From: Paludibacteraceae bacterium
GTDB lineage: Bacteria; Bacteroidota; Bacteroidia; Bacteroidales; Paludibacteraceae
DNA length: 64,000 bases
Direction: 5' to 3'
Assembly: GCA_016285885.1 (NCBI GenBank)
Contig: JAEERP010000005.1
Coordinates: forward strand, 113,671-177,670
Position numbers and translations under genes: made by a program. Positions 21,001-36,000 of this stretch are shown one piece after another. The number at the start of each line of letters is the position of its first letter. Position 1 is the first letter of the stretch. The notes under the pieces were generated by a model, which saw only the letters and a list, made by a program, of their open reading frames with translations, was not told the DNA's origin and ran no database searches.

Positions 21001-24000
21001 AACAGCCTATGCCACAGGATCATCCTTCACGGAGGAACTGGCAGAAAGCAAGACCTACATCGTCGAAGGAACGGACGGCTCTTGCGTGGACACTGCAGAG
21101 ATAACGATTTGGGTCAACGAATTACCATCCATTAGCATCGACGCAAGAGGCGGAAGGAAAAGCCATGACACAGTCTATGCCTGCGTCAATAACAACGTAA
21201 CCCTCACCGCCACGCCAGCCCACCCTGCATCCTACCATTTCGCGACAAGCGATCACTCAGAACAGGGATTCAACTACATGTGGGACAACATTAGCGCTAA
21301 CGCAGATAATTCATTAATTGCAAACGTTAGCTCAACCCTGCCTCAAAGACATATGGTCAAGGTGACAGACAACAACACCAATTGTTCGAACACCCAAAAC
21401 TATACCGTCACAGGCATCGCCCTTCCTGACGTGACCATCTCCGGAGAGAAGGCAGTCTGCCGCAACTCTGCCGTAACACTGACTGCGACAAGCAACAAAG
21501 CGATCGCCGATGGACAATATGCATGGACTGTCAACAATGTCAGCAGTTCCACCACCAGCAATATCATCAAAGTGGAAGGTGTTGACACCACCACAAACAA
21601 CAACAGACCTTACACAATCACTGTCACAGCGACAGACGCAGATGGCTGTCAAGGCACAAAAGACTATACCGTCACCAATAAGCCAGATCCTAGAACAGAC
21701 ATCAAAGACACTGTCGTATGTAGCGGTGAATTAGCCACATTGAAAGTTGGCGCCAATTCTCAGGCAGACTATTACATTTGGCCAGACGGAAGCATGGGTG
21801 GAACGCAATGGATCAGCGACAAGGTCATCACGGGCAATGATACCACCTACCTCTATAAAGCCGTTTTGAACGAGTGCGAGGTAGAGGGCTCCGTCAAAGC
21901 AAGCAACCTCAACCTGCCACAGTTCGATCTGACAGTCAAAAACAGCGAAGGAGTTGACATCACAAGCAACCCTGTCGTCTGCACGAACGCTAACGAGATA
22001 ACACTCAAAGGTGTGATTGTAAGCGCAAACAATGCAAGCGAAAGCACATGGAAGTGGAAAAACTTCGATGGCATAACAGCAGACAGCTTGAAAAATGATC
22101 CGACCAAAAAGACGACCTACACCGCCACTCTAACCGACGGGAAGGGTTGTAAGAGCCAAAAGAGTATCACAGTAAACGTCAATATACCTGAGAAGATCAG
22201 CATAGAAGGACCAAGTGCCATCTGTGAGAACATGGAAGGCACATACGTCTTGTCAGGATTAACAACTGGAGGAATATACATCCCAAGTTTAAATGACTAT
22301 GCGAAAGCAGAGTTAGAGCAAAACGAAGGGACTGTAACCATTAAGAACATCAAGGGCGACATCACACTATATGTGTCAGGAAACGGAGGCAACGGATGTC
22401 AATGCGAAATGGATTCCATCGAGATTAAGATGACGCCGAAGCCAGCCATCGCCATTGCCGTCACACCTGCCAGCCAAGAGATTTGTAGCGGAGATGATGT
22501 GAAGATGAGCGCCAGTGTCGCAACAGGTGTTTCTGTACAATGGGATGGACTCTCCGCAGGTTACCTGGACAACAACCAAAAATTGTTCAACACATCCATG
22601 AATGATGTGGTGAATACATTTAGAGCAGTCGCCACCACCACCGGCGGATGCGTCAACGACACAAGCATTGAGATAACAGTACACCCACTTCCGACCATTA
22701 ATGTGGAAGGCAAGGATGTATGTTACGGAACAAATGACTCGTTAATAGCTACCTCCAACGCATCTGATTTCTTATGGGAAGGTGAACATATCACCGGAAA
22801 CAAAAACGAAGGCAAAGTTCATATTGCGGACATCAGATCGGATGCCAACTACAACGTGACCGTGACAGACGTCAACGGATGTAAGAAAGGCACCACCGTC
22901 AGGGTCGTTGTACACAGCAATCCTATCGTGAAAATCACTAGAGAGACCGAAGGAACTGACGACCAAAGGATATGTAAGGACAGCGTTCTTGTCTTGACCG
23001 AGCAGAACAATGCGAACGGCACGAACGAATATTCCCACAATTGGTATTATGTGGGAACAACAGGAAAGGTGAGAATAAGCGGCGGAAGAACCATACGTCC
23101 TCTCATAGACCAAGACTCCACTTTCAGAGTGATTGTCACCAAGAACTACACGCTCAACGATCCATTGAGCCATGCCACCTTCACCTTGGCCTGCGAGGAT
23201 AGTACCGACTATACAGTCACAAAGAAAGATGCGCCACGATTCACCGTCATTCCAGACACTGTATGTAATGGAGACAATGCGAAACTGAGCATTCAAAGCA
23301 TTGAGACAGGTATCTCTTATAATTGGGATTGGAAGAAAGCGACAGAAAGCACTTTCACAGGCAACCAATTAGGAGGATCCAACCTAACCATACCTGCCGT
23401 AAAAGAACCACACTCAGTCAAAGTGACAGGTACAAAAGAAAGTTGTCCTCATGACACTACGGTAGCAGTCAACGTACACCAATTGCCAAACATTGCGGAC
23501 TTCACTCCAGTGTCCGTCTGCATCGGCAAAGACACAGCATTCACACCTGCCGTAACGTTCGACATGACCTACAACAATCAAAATGGTGTGGCTGATAATG
23601 GATATGCATGGGCCGCTAGCAAAGACGCCAATAGCATGATCACGCCAATAGGAGCTGACGGCAAACTGAACGTATCGCCTAAGCAGACAGGAGTAAGAAC
23701 ATACACGCTAACCGTGACAGACAAAAACGGTTGCGTCAACAGCAATACAGCAGAGTTGACCGTCAGCGCAAAGCCGAACATCAACATTGCCGGCAACACG
23801 TACGTATGTCCTAACACACAAACGACACTTTCGGTAGACAACTCAGCCAACACATTCAAGAGCATCAAGTGGTACGCTGACACGATGAAGACTCAGGAGA
23901 TAGGCACTGGTACGACCTTCTCTCCAAACATCAAAGAGAAAGACACGACCTTCTACGTGGCCGTAAATGTTGGAGAGACCGATGGTATCCACTGCGAAGA

Positions 24001-27000
24001 GATGAAGGAAGTGGCCGTCAGAGTCAAACCGATGCCAAAGATAACGGCGAACGGAGTTAAGACCATCTGTAAGGGAGGAAGCACACGCATCACTCTCATC
24101 GGCAACTCGGGTGGTACCTACAAATGGCTCGGCAACGCGGCACAATACGGAAACAGCGCCGATGTGACTCTGAATCCAACCGTCACCACGCAATATCAGG
24201 TGGAAGCCACCACTTCAGATGGCTGTTTGGTCAACGTCAAATTCGACATCACTGTCAATGAGTTGCCAATTGTTCTCATCAACGGGAAGAAAGCAGGCGA
24301 CACAACCGTGTGTCTTGGCTACGAAGTGCCAATGGCCAAAGGTGGTAACGCCAACGAATACCAATGGAGCAACCGAACGACGAATGACACTTACACCCCT
24401 AAACCAAACGCCAACACCAACTATTGGTTGGTCGGCACAAACACCACGACAGGATGTAAGGACACAGCGAGATTCAACGTGAAAGTGGCAGCGCTCCCTA
24501 TCGTACAAGCAGAGGGAGACATCTACGAATGTAAAGGGAAAGATGTCACTCTGAGCGTGAAAAACCCAGAAACGAGCAATCCACAAATCACTTATAGTTG
24601 GTATGTGGGAGACACGACATCTGCGAACCTCATAGGAACATCATACAACAAAGTGGTGAAGGCGGATAGCTCCGTCACCTATATCGTGAAAGTTCAAGAA
24701 GTTCACAACATAACTGGTCAACCAGCATTCGCCTGCGCAAGCACGTCGACCCAAAGACTGATTGTCAAGGACAACCCGAAGATGCAATTGACACCTGACA
24801 CATCTGTTTGTGAGAACAATTACATCACCCTCACCGCGACCAGTCCGTCCGCCACATTCCACTGGGAGGAAGCTAACAGCGCTAACAGTAGCATAAACGT
24901 ACAAATCAAGAGCGACACCGTCTTCCATGTGACTGCGACGAAGAATGGATGCTCCAGCGATTCGTTCATAACAGTCAGGAAGTTGGCTCTGCCTACACTC
25001 AAAGCGGCAGAGATTGACACCATCTGTTACAATACAGCCGCCAATCTGAGTGTCACCGCAAGTGGAGGAAACGGTTCTGGATACATCTACGAATGGGACA
25101 GCCACAACATCAACGTGGCAAACGGGTCAACCGCAACAACAGTTCTTCTTACCAACACAATGTCCACCTACAAGTTCCCTGTAAAAGTAACCGACGGGAA
25201 GGGTTGTGTCGGCAAAGACACCGCTTTGGTCAACGTCAAGGCTTTACCAGCCATCACGATCGAGGGTGACAAATACATATGCGAAGGATCCAGCAAAACA
25301 TACACCAGCAAAGTGGTCAACGGCACTGCACCAAACACTTATCAATGGATTGAGAACACTACCAACATCCAAGGTGCAACCAACGCAAGCTACAATGTCA
25401 CAATGGGAACGGAAGACACAAAGACGATCAGCCTAAGAGTGACCACCAGCAGGGGGTGTGAAAACGTATCTGAGCCATTCATTATCCACAAGTGGGAGAA
25501 GCCTACGCTATCCATCATCGGAGACACCATACTCTGTAACGGGGAAAGCACCACTATAAGGGTGGCCGGAGCAGGCTCCGACCCAAGCAAATATGTATGG
25601 AACGGCAATGGATTGAACAATGCGAATGGATTGTCACAGACATTCAGACCAACAACTGGCCAAACAGGTGACAACAGATTCATCTATAGCCTCAAAGGCA
25701 CAGACAAGAATGGATGCGAGAAAGACACGACATTCTCTATCCTCGTCCACCAAAGACCAATTGTTCACCTCACCACAACCAATACGGACATCTGCGAAAA
25801 GGGACAAACCAGTTTATTGGCGACGACCGCTGTTCCAGCCACTAACATCAAGTACGAATGGAACACAGGGGAAAGCAACACGAACCAAACAGGTTCGCAC
25901 GGCATCACTATTTCTCCAAGCCAAACGACGGAATACCGTATAGTGACGACCAACACGGAAACGGAATGTACGGACACAGCCACACAAACGATCACGGTTC
26001 ACAAGCGGCCAATCATCGAATTGGAGGCGCCAGCCATTGCTTGTACCGAGAGCACAGTGGATCTGAAAGCTGTACAAAGGGGAGGAAGCGCACCAACACT
26101 CTTCAGTTGGAGCAACAACGTCAAGAACTCTTCGGGCAATACGGCAAAAGTTGATATCATAAACACCGATGAGTCTGTAGAGGTGTACGCAGGCCACAAG
26201 ATTGACAACATCAATCTAACTTGCTGGGATACGGCAAGAGCGACCATCGCAGTAAGAGACACTCCTAACGTCACCATCAGTTACAATGATGCCATCTGTT
26301 TCGGCAACGTGCAAAGATTCACCTTGGCTACAGGAGAGGCTGACTTCTTCATTTGGCCAGGCACGACCAACAAGACGAGCATCGCACAATTCACAGAGAC
26401 AGAGGCGAAATCAGTCGGCGCATACACAGATGCGATAACCGTCATCAAGCGCTATACGGCCTCAACGACAAGCATCGAATGTACACAGGAATATCCGGTG
26501 GCATACAATGTGAGTCCGACACCGCAAGTGAAAATTGACGGTCCTGCATTCGTCTGCACAGGCGAAAGTGTGGAACTGACCGCAATTGACACAAGCGCAA
26601 GGATCAACAATGTGAATCAAAACATCGTTGAGAACTTGACCGTCTGGGAGAACACAGGCAATGACACAGGCAATGCGGGACATTTAACAGTCTCTGTCTC
26701 CCCTACAAAAGACGAACTTTACAAAGCCACATTGACCAACGGATTCGGATGTTCCGCAACAGGACAATATGTCCTCAGCGCACACACCAAACCAAAAGTG
26801 TCCATCAAGGGTGATTCCATCTACTGTCAAGACTCCATCAGCAATGTATATGTCAGCGGCAATAACCTCATATACATCCAATGGAAGAACGAAGGAACAG
26901 GCTACATCCACAAAGTGGGAGATTCCACTGGCACCAATCTGCTCACAGGAGAGCAACTGCACCTGAGAGTTAAACTGTCAAATGATTCATCCTACTCGGT

Positions 27001-30000
27001 AATCGCCTTCAACAACCAATTCTGTAAAGCGACAGGAGAGATCAATCTGCATAAGAAACCTAATCCTTCCATTGTACTGGCAGGTCCGGATCACGTATGT
27101 AAAGGAAGTGACGCAACACTCTCAGCATCTGGTGCAACCAGCTATGTATGGGTAGGAATATCCAATACACGAAGCACCTACACCGACAAGGGGTTAGTTC
27201 AAGAAACCACCTATAAAGTGAGGGGAACGACCGACGGATGTACCTCAGAAGCGACCAAGACCGTTGGCTTCTGGGAGCGTCCAGAGATCGCGATATTCGA
27301 CGGTAGCAAAGAAGACACCGCTGTATGTTACAGAGACTCCATCGAACTCACTGCGCAAAAGATAAGCACCATCGGAGCGGCAATGCAGAAATTCGAATGG
27401 CAAGGATACGGAGAGAGAAATTCCATCATAGCACATGCGAACAACGAACAGAAGTATATCGTCTATGGAACAGACAATAATGGATGTTTGGATACCGCAG
27501 AAATCACGGTGAAGGTGAATCCGCTTCCTACCTTCGACTTCACCTACCCTACAAAGCTTTGCGACCAAACAGAAGATTATCTTGAGGCAAACAAAGCCGA
27601 CCTCATATACATTTGGGGCATAGACGGTGATGGACAAACAAAAGTCTTCGGAGACAGAGCAGGAAACACGAAGGAGGCAATTGTAGTCACAGACACAACC
27701 ACCTATTACGCATTAGCTAAAGACGATAAGGGTTGTATCTCCGACTCGGTAAAACACACCGTTGTATGGAAGCCGAACCCGGAAATCAAGATCAGCACGA
27801 AAGACACAGTATGTTATGGTTCTGCAGTAGCCCTCACAGCGGAAGACACGGTGGCAGGCTCCATCTACCAAACCTCTTTCCAATGGTTGGACAGCCAACG
27901 TAACATATTGAAGACGAATGGCAACAACTACACAAGCGATATTTTGAAGGGAGCAACGAAATTCATTATCGTTGGTGAAAAAGAGGGTTGTCGATCCGAG
28001 GCTGACACAACCATCAGGGTTTGGAATCTGCCGGATGTAACCATCACAGATGCCAAGACGGGACGTTCAGACATAGCCCAGGCTTGTCTGCACGGAGAAG
28101 TACAACTCAACGCAACCGTGGAGAACGCACCATCCCCATTCACATACAAGTGGGATGACAAGAGCACATCCGCGTCGACACCAAACAACAAGGATTCCAT
28201 CGTGCTAAGTCCTAGGAACGAAGGAGAAAAGCATATTGTACTTGTAACAGACGGGCATAATTGCCAGAATAGAGACACCATAGGCATCCACATCAACGAA
28301 TTACCATCATTCGATGTGAACGGTGTATCCGACGTATGTTCCGACACAACCAATAAACTCTATACAACACCAAGAACCACAGGTTATGAGTTGAGTTACA
28401 ATTGGTATGAGAACAAGAACAACATCGATGAAGTCATCACATGGGTGGAAAATGGTGTAACTCACCAATCTCTCAACAGGGACACGATCTACATGCCTAT
28501 CCTGAAGGATGCCGTATTGAAAGTAGAAGGAAGCTACACAATCAATGAAATAGTATGTAGCGATATCCAAACCTACGAGGTGAAAGCCAAGATGACACCT
28601 ACCATTAAGATTGGCACAAATGACACCACGATCTGTATGGGTAACGCTGTAAGTCTAGTCGTAACAGGAAACTCATCACGATACGATTGGACCAACGACA
28701 GAGGTGAAGACTTGAACAGCAAGAAGTACAACGATTACACCCTCATCGACACCGTATGGACAAAGACGAAGTTCATCGTGGAAGGAGAATTGGAAGGATG
28801 TAAGAAGCAAGACAGCGTCACCATTGACATCTACGAATTGCCAAATGTCACCATACAGTCAGAGACACCTAGCATCTGCTACGGCGACAGCGTAATTCTA
28901 AGGGCAGTCGGAGACAAGGCCTACAGCAAATACCAATGGAGAATTGCAGGTAACCAAAACCTTTTGGGTTCTGACAGCGCGGCACTTCACGAGTCACCGA
29001 AGATACAAACAGACTATACGGTGCTTGTCACTGAAGAACATACAAAGAACGGAAATGTAGTGGCCTACTGTGAGAACAGCGACACATTCTCTGTCTCAGT
29101 AAATGAGTTGCCTACCTTCAGTTTGAAAGCTGCTTCATTCATTTGTGAAGGCGAAGACGTACTCGTCACCGCAACTCCTGAGAATGCGGGAGATGCATTG
29201 ACCTACCACTGGGGAGACGACAAAAACGGTGATTACGAGGCGGCGAACACGCACGAATTCGCGACAGTAAGGACGAACAGCGCGACACAAACCTACTCGT
29301 TCGTAGCATGGGCGCAAGACGTCAACGGATGTAAGAACAAAGATTCCGTAACCGTCAGGACCAAGCTCTTCCCATTGGCCAATATCGACTATCCAGACAG
29401 CGTATGTTGGGGTAATCAAGCGACCATGACAGGAAAGAATGCGGCGGCCACATACGCATGGTATACCATCTCTGGCAACGATTCAACCTTGTTGTCTGAG
29501 CAAACCAACTACACCACGCAAGCGCCTACATTCGCTAACGGTATTAGGCAGCAGACCCAATTCGTCGCAAAGGTGACGATGCAGGAATGTACCCAAGATA
29601 CTTTATTCACCATCGACCGTTGGAACTTGCCGAACATCAAGATTCAAGGATCGCCGGAGCTCACCATCTGCGAGGCATCCATCGACACTTTGATAGCGAC
29701 AGGAAGCGACATCGAGCTTGTAAGTCCTAACCAAGTATACAAGTGGGAGAATAACGCATACAGTTACATTGACAGGTATGAAATCGCACCAACCAGCGAG
29801 ACCGTCTACCATTTAGCAGGTATGGACTCACACGGTTGCGAGAACTTCGATACCGTCACCGTAAACTTGGAGAAGCGACCAGTATTCAGCTTGCATAGCG
29901 AACCATCCGTCTGCGCCAACGACACGACCATCGGATGGGTTAAGGTGGAGGCGAGATCTGCCCAGAGTCTGCTATTCAGTTGGATGGCCCAAGACAGCAC

Positions 30001-33000
30001 GCCAATACTCCTTTACACAAGCAAAGACCTGAGCAGTCAGAAATCGTCAAATGCTCAATCGGGATGGTTGCCAATCACAAAAGACACCACGCTATACGTG
30101 ACGGCCAAATCAACGGGTACGGGCATGATGGGTTGCGAGGAAATCGACATGATAAACATCAAAGCTGATCCTTACCCAGCCATATCCGTCATCAGAAAAA
30201 CTGACACTGTCTGCGTAGGTACATCCGCCTACATTCAAGTCAGGACCGACATCACGTCAGATTTCTCATGGAGCAATGGTAGCACAAGCAACTACGTACA
30301 AGAAGTGATCAACCAAGACAACACCAAATTCACGGTGAACGCGACAAGCGAAAAGGGATGTACCTCAAATGAGACATTCACCGTCAACGTTTGGGAGTTG
30401 CCAACAGTCAAGCAAATTGACACAGCGATCTGCTACAACGAATCAGTAGAGTTGACCGCCATCTGTACGAAGACTGACCCAAGCACAAGACCAGAGGATG
30501 TGACTTACCGATGGAACGCGGCAGATGTGGACGGAGCAGTCTACACGACGGCCAAGTTGACTTCACCAGCCACCTTCATCGTGAAAGTGACAGACAATAA
30601 CGGTTGTGTCAACACAGGCAAAGCCAATGTAGGCATCAACACCTTGCCAGAGTTCACATTAAGCATGTTGGAGCCAATCTGTCGAGGCGAAAATGCTAGA
30701 ATCATAGGAAGCAACTACAAACTGGCATACAACTGGAACTATGCGGCAGACCCAAGCAACTACGATGAAATCATTGGAGTAAGCAGACTCAGTCCATTCA
30801 TCCTGAACAATGTGGATCCTATAGGAACAGATACCACCTTCACCGTATGGGCTAGAGACGAAAACGGATGTATCGACCATAGAGACATCACCGTATCCGT
30901 GAAGGAGTACCCTGTACTCGCCTTTAGAATGGATACCAACTACGTATGCTACGGAGAAGAGAAACTCATCTACGTATCAGGTGCAAACGACGGATACACT
31001 TGGACCATCAACAATGAAACGAGCGACTCCAAGAACAACTACTTCAGGCTAACTGACGTCAAGGAGGAGAAACTCATAAGCGTTGAGGGTGTCACCAACG
31101 GATGTGCGACGACAATCGACACAGTCGTTCACGTATGGAGTTTGCCAGACATTCAGATTGAAGCATCCAGAACGAAGCTCTGTTTGAACGATGATGTCAA
31201 GCTGAAAGGTAAGAACGGAAAGGCCAATGAGTACAAGTGGATCTTCAACGGTTCACGCGAGGACTCTGTCGAGGTGAAAGTACGTAAGGTTGGAGAGAAC
31301 ACCTACAACTTGTTCGGTAAAGATGAGAACGGATGTTCCAACACCACTTCCATCACCATATTTGCCGACACCTTGCCGAATGTTCATATCGACGGCATCG
31401 ACTCTGTCTGCGTCGGAGGTTTAACTGAACTCGCAGGTAAGGGTGCTAAGACCTATGTATGGTTAAGTGAAGAGAACGATACCATCTCAAGAGGCTTGAC
31501 ATTCTCTCCTACCATCAACTCCGACACCACCTTCAGCGTGATCGGAACAGACGGTAACGGTTGTATCGGAAGTGCGGACATCGATGTGACCGCCAAGGCA
31601 TATCCAGAGATCAATTACCACACAAGCACAGGAAAAGACTCTGTATGCTACGGTAACAGATTGACCATCTACATCAACGGTGCGGACGAATACGAATGGG
31701 TGAACGAAAATAATAGCGACAACTATATCACACAAGAGTTCACCCAGCCTAAGACCTTCACTATCAAGGGAACGACGAAGGGCTGTGAGACTGAAAAGAA
31801 TATCGAAATCGGCATCTGGAAGTTGCCAAGACCTCAATTGGATGCGCCAGAAGCAATCTGTTTCAACAAAGAGGCTGAGATATCCATCTCACAAAGAGAC
31901 ACCCAAGCAGGTAGGGAGAACATGCCTATCAGCGTGAAGTGGAGACACAACGGATCGACCAGCTACAACATCACCGACAGCCCAAGTGCGGACAAATGGT
32001 ACTATGCGACCTCGACCGACACGAACAGTTGTCGTCACACCGACTCCATCTTCGTGAAGGTGAACCCACTTCCAACGGATCTGGCGATCGATGGAGAGCA
32101 AGCCATCTGTAAGGACTCCACCGTAACGTTGGAGGCAAGCAGCAAGCAATTCGAGATTGTTCGCTACGCATGGCATATGATAGAGGATGGATCCGACACG
32201 ACAGCGTTCGGTCAGTTCACTAATAAGATCGATGTGAAGATTGAGGATGAGACCACCATCTACGTGACTGCGACAGACAAGAACACTTGTCAGTACACCA
32301 CATCCCACAAGGTGGTTGCGAAGAACCATCCGGAGTTGGATCCAAGCTTCCCTCCATATGTCTGCGACGGCAGCAGGAGCACCATCTCTGTCAGAGGTGC
32401 GACGGAATACATCTGGGACGATGGAACGACCAACAGCTACCGTACTGTGGAAATCGTAAGCGACACCTTCTTCACCGTAACCGGTATGGCCAATGGTTGT
32501 GAATCCACGACCGACACGATCAGAATCGGACGCTGGAATTTACCTACCATCGCCATCGAGACGCAAAACAACCATCCGTTCGAGCTCTGCTACGGGCAAG
32601 ATAGTCTGACCATGATCGCAACGGGAGGCGTGTCAACCGGATATATCTGGAACACAAGAGAGACAACCGAGTCGATCACCGTATCACCTCTCAACACCAC
32701 CCGTTACGAGGTGATGGGTACAGACGCAAATGGATGTCAAAACAAGGCTGACACAATCGTCACCATCCACGCATTACCAGTCATTAGCATCGAAGGTGAA
32801 GCGACCATGTGCCAAAACGACACCATCACGCTGAAAGCCAGCACACGCGATGACGACGCAATAAGCAGTTACGCATGGGAGGCAGACCTCGCAGGATGGA
32901 AAGACATGGAGGTGAAAAAGGATTCCCAATATCTGACGTTGCCAATTCCAGAAGACATCCACTTCGAGGTGGTTGTGACCGACACATTCGGATGTTGGAA

Positions 33001-36000
33001 CAGGGCGTTCAAAGACGTGAAGATGAAGGAATATCCTACATTGAAGTTCCCTTCACCTAATCCGAACTATGTATGCTTTGGCAACACCACGACCATCGCC
33101 GTAGAGGGAGCTAACAGCTACGTTTGGGAGGATGGAAGCACACAACGAAGCTTCATCACCAGTCCTTCCAAGGACAGCACCTACGTTGTGGCAGGTACCA
33201 CCAACGGATGTACCACCATCGACTCCATCACCATCTACGTTAAACCATTGCCGAACATAACCATCGAAGGTGATGGTAAGGGAGAGAAGAGAGACTCCAT
33301 CTGCTACAGCGACAAGATCAACCTGACCGCAAGCGGTGCGGGTGAGGAAGGCATGTACTCATGGAACACAGGTATCATGAACGATGTCCTGACCGTATCA
33401 CCGCTCTCCACCACGAAGTACACAGTGGTTGGAACCGATACTCTCGGATGTTCAAAGGATACCTCATTCATCGTGAGCGTGATTCCATTGCCTGAATTCG
33501 AGATCAAGGGTCAAGAGTTGATTTGCCAAAACGACACGAACAAGATATGGCTGGAGTACAAGGATAAGAGCCTCACCTTCGAGTGGGGAGACAATTACGA
33601 GATGGACGGAGACACGATCTATCCAAAGGTAACCAACAACGAATCCTACATTGTCACAGCAATAGACCCTTATCAGTGTACTAAGACCAAGAGCTTAGCG
33701 GTTAAGGTTAAACCATACCCTGTATTGGAAGACGATGCAGTCACCGAGGTATGTACGGGTAGTCCGGTCAGCATAACCGTAACAGGTGCTACAGAATATC
33801 AATGGACAGGTGGCGCCACAGGCAACACCTTCACCGACACACCAACCCAAGATACGGTATACTACGTATATGGTACGACCAACGGATGTACCTCATTCAA
33901 GGAATACCCTATCACCCTTTTGCCATTGCCTATCGTTTCCATCACAGGTAAGACCCACGACTTATGTTCCGGCAAGACCATGCCTTTGACAGCTGACGGA
34001 GCCAAGTCTTACATATGGAGCACCGGTAAGGCAACCAATCGAATCGATATTCGACCTACATCAACGACAGAATATGTTGTGGTGGGTACCGATTACAAGG
34101 GTTGTGAAGGGACCGACACCTTCATCGTCAATGTCCGTCCTCTCCCTCAAATCACCATCGACGGAGACTACTCAGTCTGCGAGGGAAGTAATGCGAAATT
34201 GTTCGTCGTTCCAACGCCGAACAGCTCCAAGCTAGAGACATTCATTTGGAAGTATGAGGGCAACGACATCGGTAGCGAGGATACCATCTACACGGAGATC
34301 CACGAGACTCAGAGCGTCAATCTGCGCGTCATAGACACCTTCGGATGTGAGGCGACCGCCAACACGATCGTGAAGAGCAAGCCTTATCCTAAGTTGGATG
34401 TGCCAGAGAAGGAGACCGTCTGCCTCGAGAAGACCATCACACTCACCGTTGCGGGAGCCAACGCTTACGAATGGCAGGATAATGGCGAGTTGATCACAAA
34501 CGACGCTAACACACTCACCAAGAAGATGGATGAAATCGGTTACGAACAATTCAAGGTGAGAGGTACGACAGACGGATGTACCTCTGAGTGGTACGACATC
34601 GACGTGGAAGTGGTAGATCATCCATCCATAACCATCGAGGGTGACGAGGCGGTCTGCATCAACAATTATGCGCAACTCACCGCCAAAGGCATCCAAAACG
34701 GAACATTCGTCTGGAGTGAAGGATCACAAGGAGAGAGCATCAAGATCAAGCCGATGTCAACCACGACCTACTCTGTCATCGGTTACGACGAGTACGGATG
34801 TGAGGGAACCGCATCATTGGAGGTAACAGTGAACGTTCCTGCAGAGATCACTATCGAGGGTCCGAAGAGTGTATGTTCGGACAACGGAGATCTCTCGCTC
34901 ACAGTGATTAACAACAGCGACAAGTTGCTCAACTACACATGGTTGGACAACAACTCTCACATGACGACCAGAAGAGACAACATTTCGGAGCCTACCACCT
35001 ACCAAGTGAAGGCAGTAGACGAGAATGGTTGTGAATCGTTCGCCGAGCATACCGTCTCCGTGACAAAGATACCGACCATCACACTTACGGGTAACATGTC
35101 CGTCTGCGAGGATGAACAAATCGTCATCAGCGCCTTTGGTACGGCTACCAGCTACTTATGGTCGAACGGCACAGAGGTGAACCAATTAAATACGCTCGCC
35201 GTGTTCAACGACCAAACCGCGCAAGGCAATGTCTCCACAAGAAGATTCCGCGTATATGGTATGTTGAACGGATGTGAGAACCACGTGGACACTACGGTAA
35301 TCATCAACAAGAAACCTGAGTTGTCGTACGAAGGAAACACAGCGATCTGCCAAGGCGACAACTTGGAGATCACTGCGAATGGAGCGAAACTCTACTCTTG
35401 GAGCAACGGTGCCAACACCCAAACGCTCATCGCCCAACCGAACAACAATACCCGATATACCCTTGTCGGTATTGGAGAAAATGGTTGTAGGAATGCTATC
35501 GAGGTACCAGTAACCGTCTTCCCTCAACCTCAATTCACCATCTCGGGAGACAGACAAGCATGTCGAGGCGCAAGTGCGAAGTTACAGGCACAAGGTACTG
35601 GATTGTTCTATAGATGGGGATTCGGTTCCACTGATTGCACGGATGCGGAGAGTGGCAACGAAGCGGATATCGCCGTGCCAATAAACACTGAGACACAAGT
35701 CTATGTCAAAGCATATGACGTGAACAATTGTACCTCCATGAAATCCGTACGAGTTAAAGCATTGGAACCTCCTACCCTTTCTTGCAACGGAGAACGTAGA
35801 GTCTGCGCAGGTACAAGCATCAACCTCACAGCGCAAGGCGCAAGCTCTTACTACTGGGTACATGGTGGAGACACCACCCGTGGCATGAACTTCTCCTACA
35901 GGCCAATGGAGAATACCACCGTCACCCTTCACGGTACATTAGGTGAGTGTTCTTCCAACATGAATGTTTACATCCAGGCAGACCCTGCACCGAAGATCTC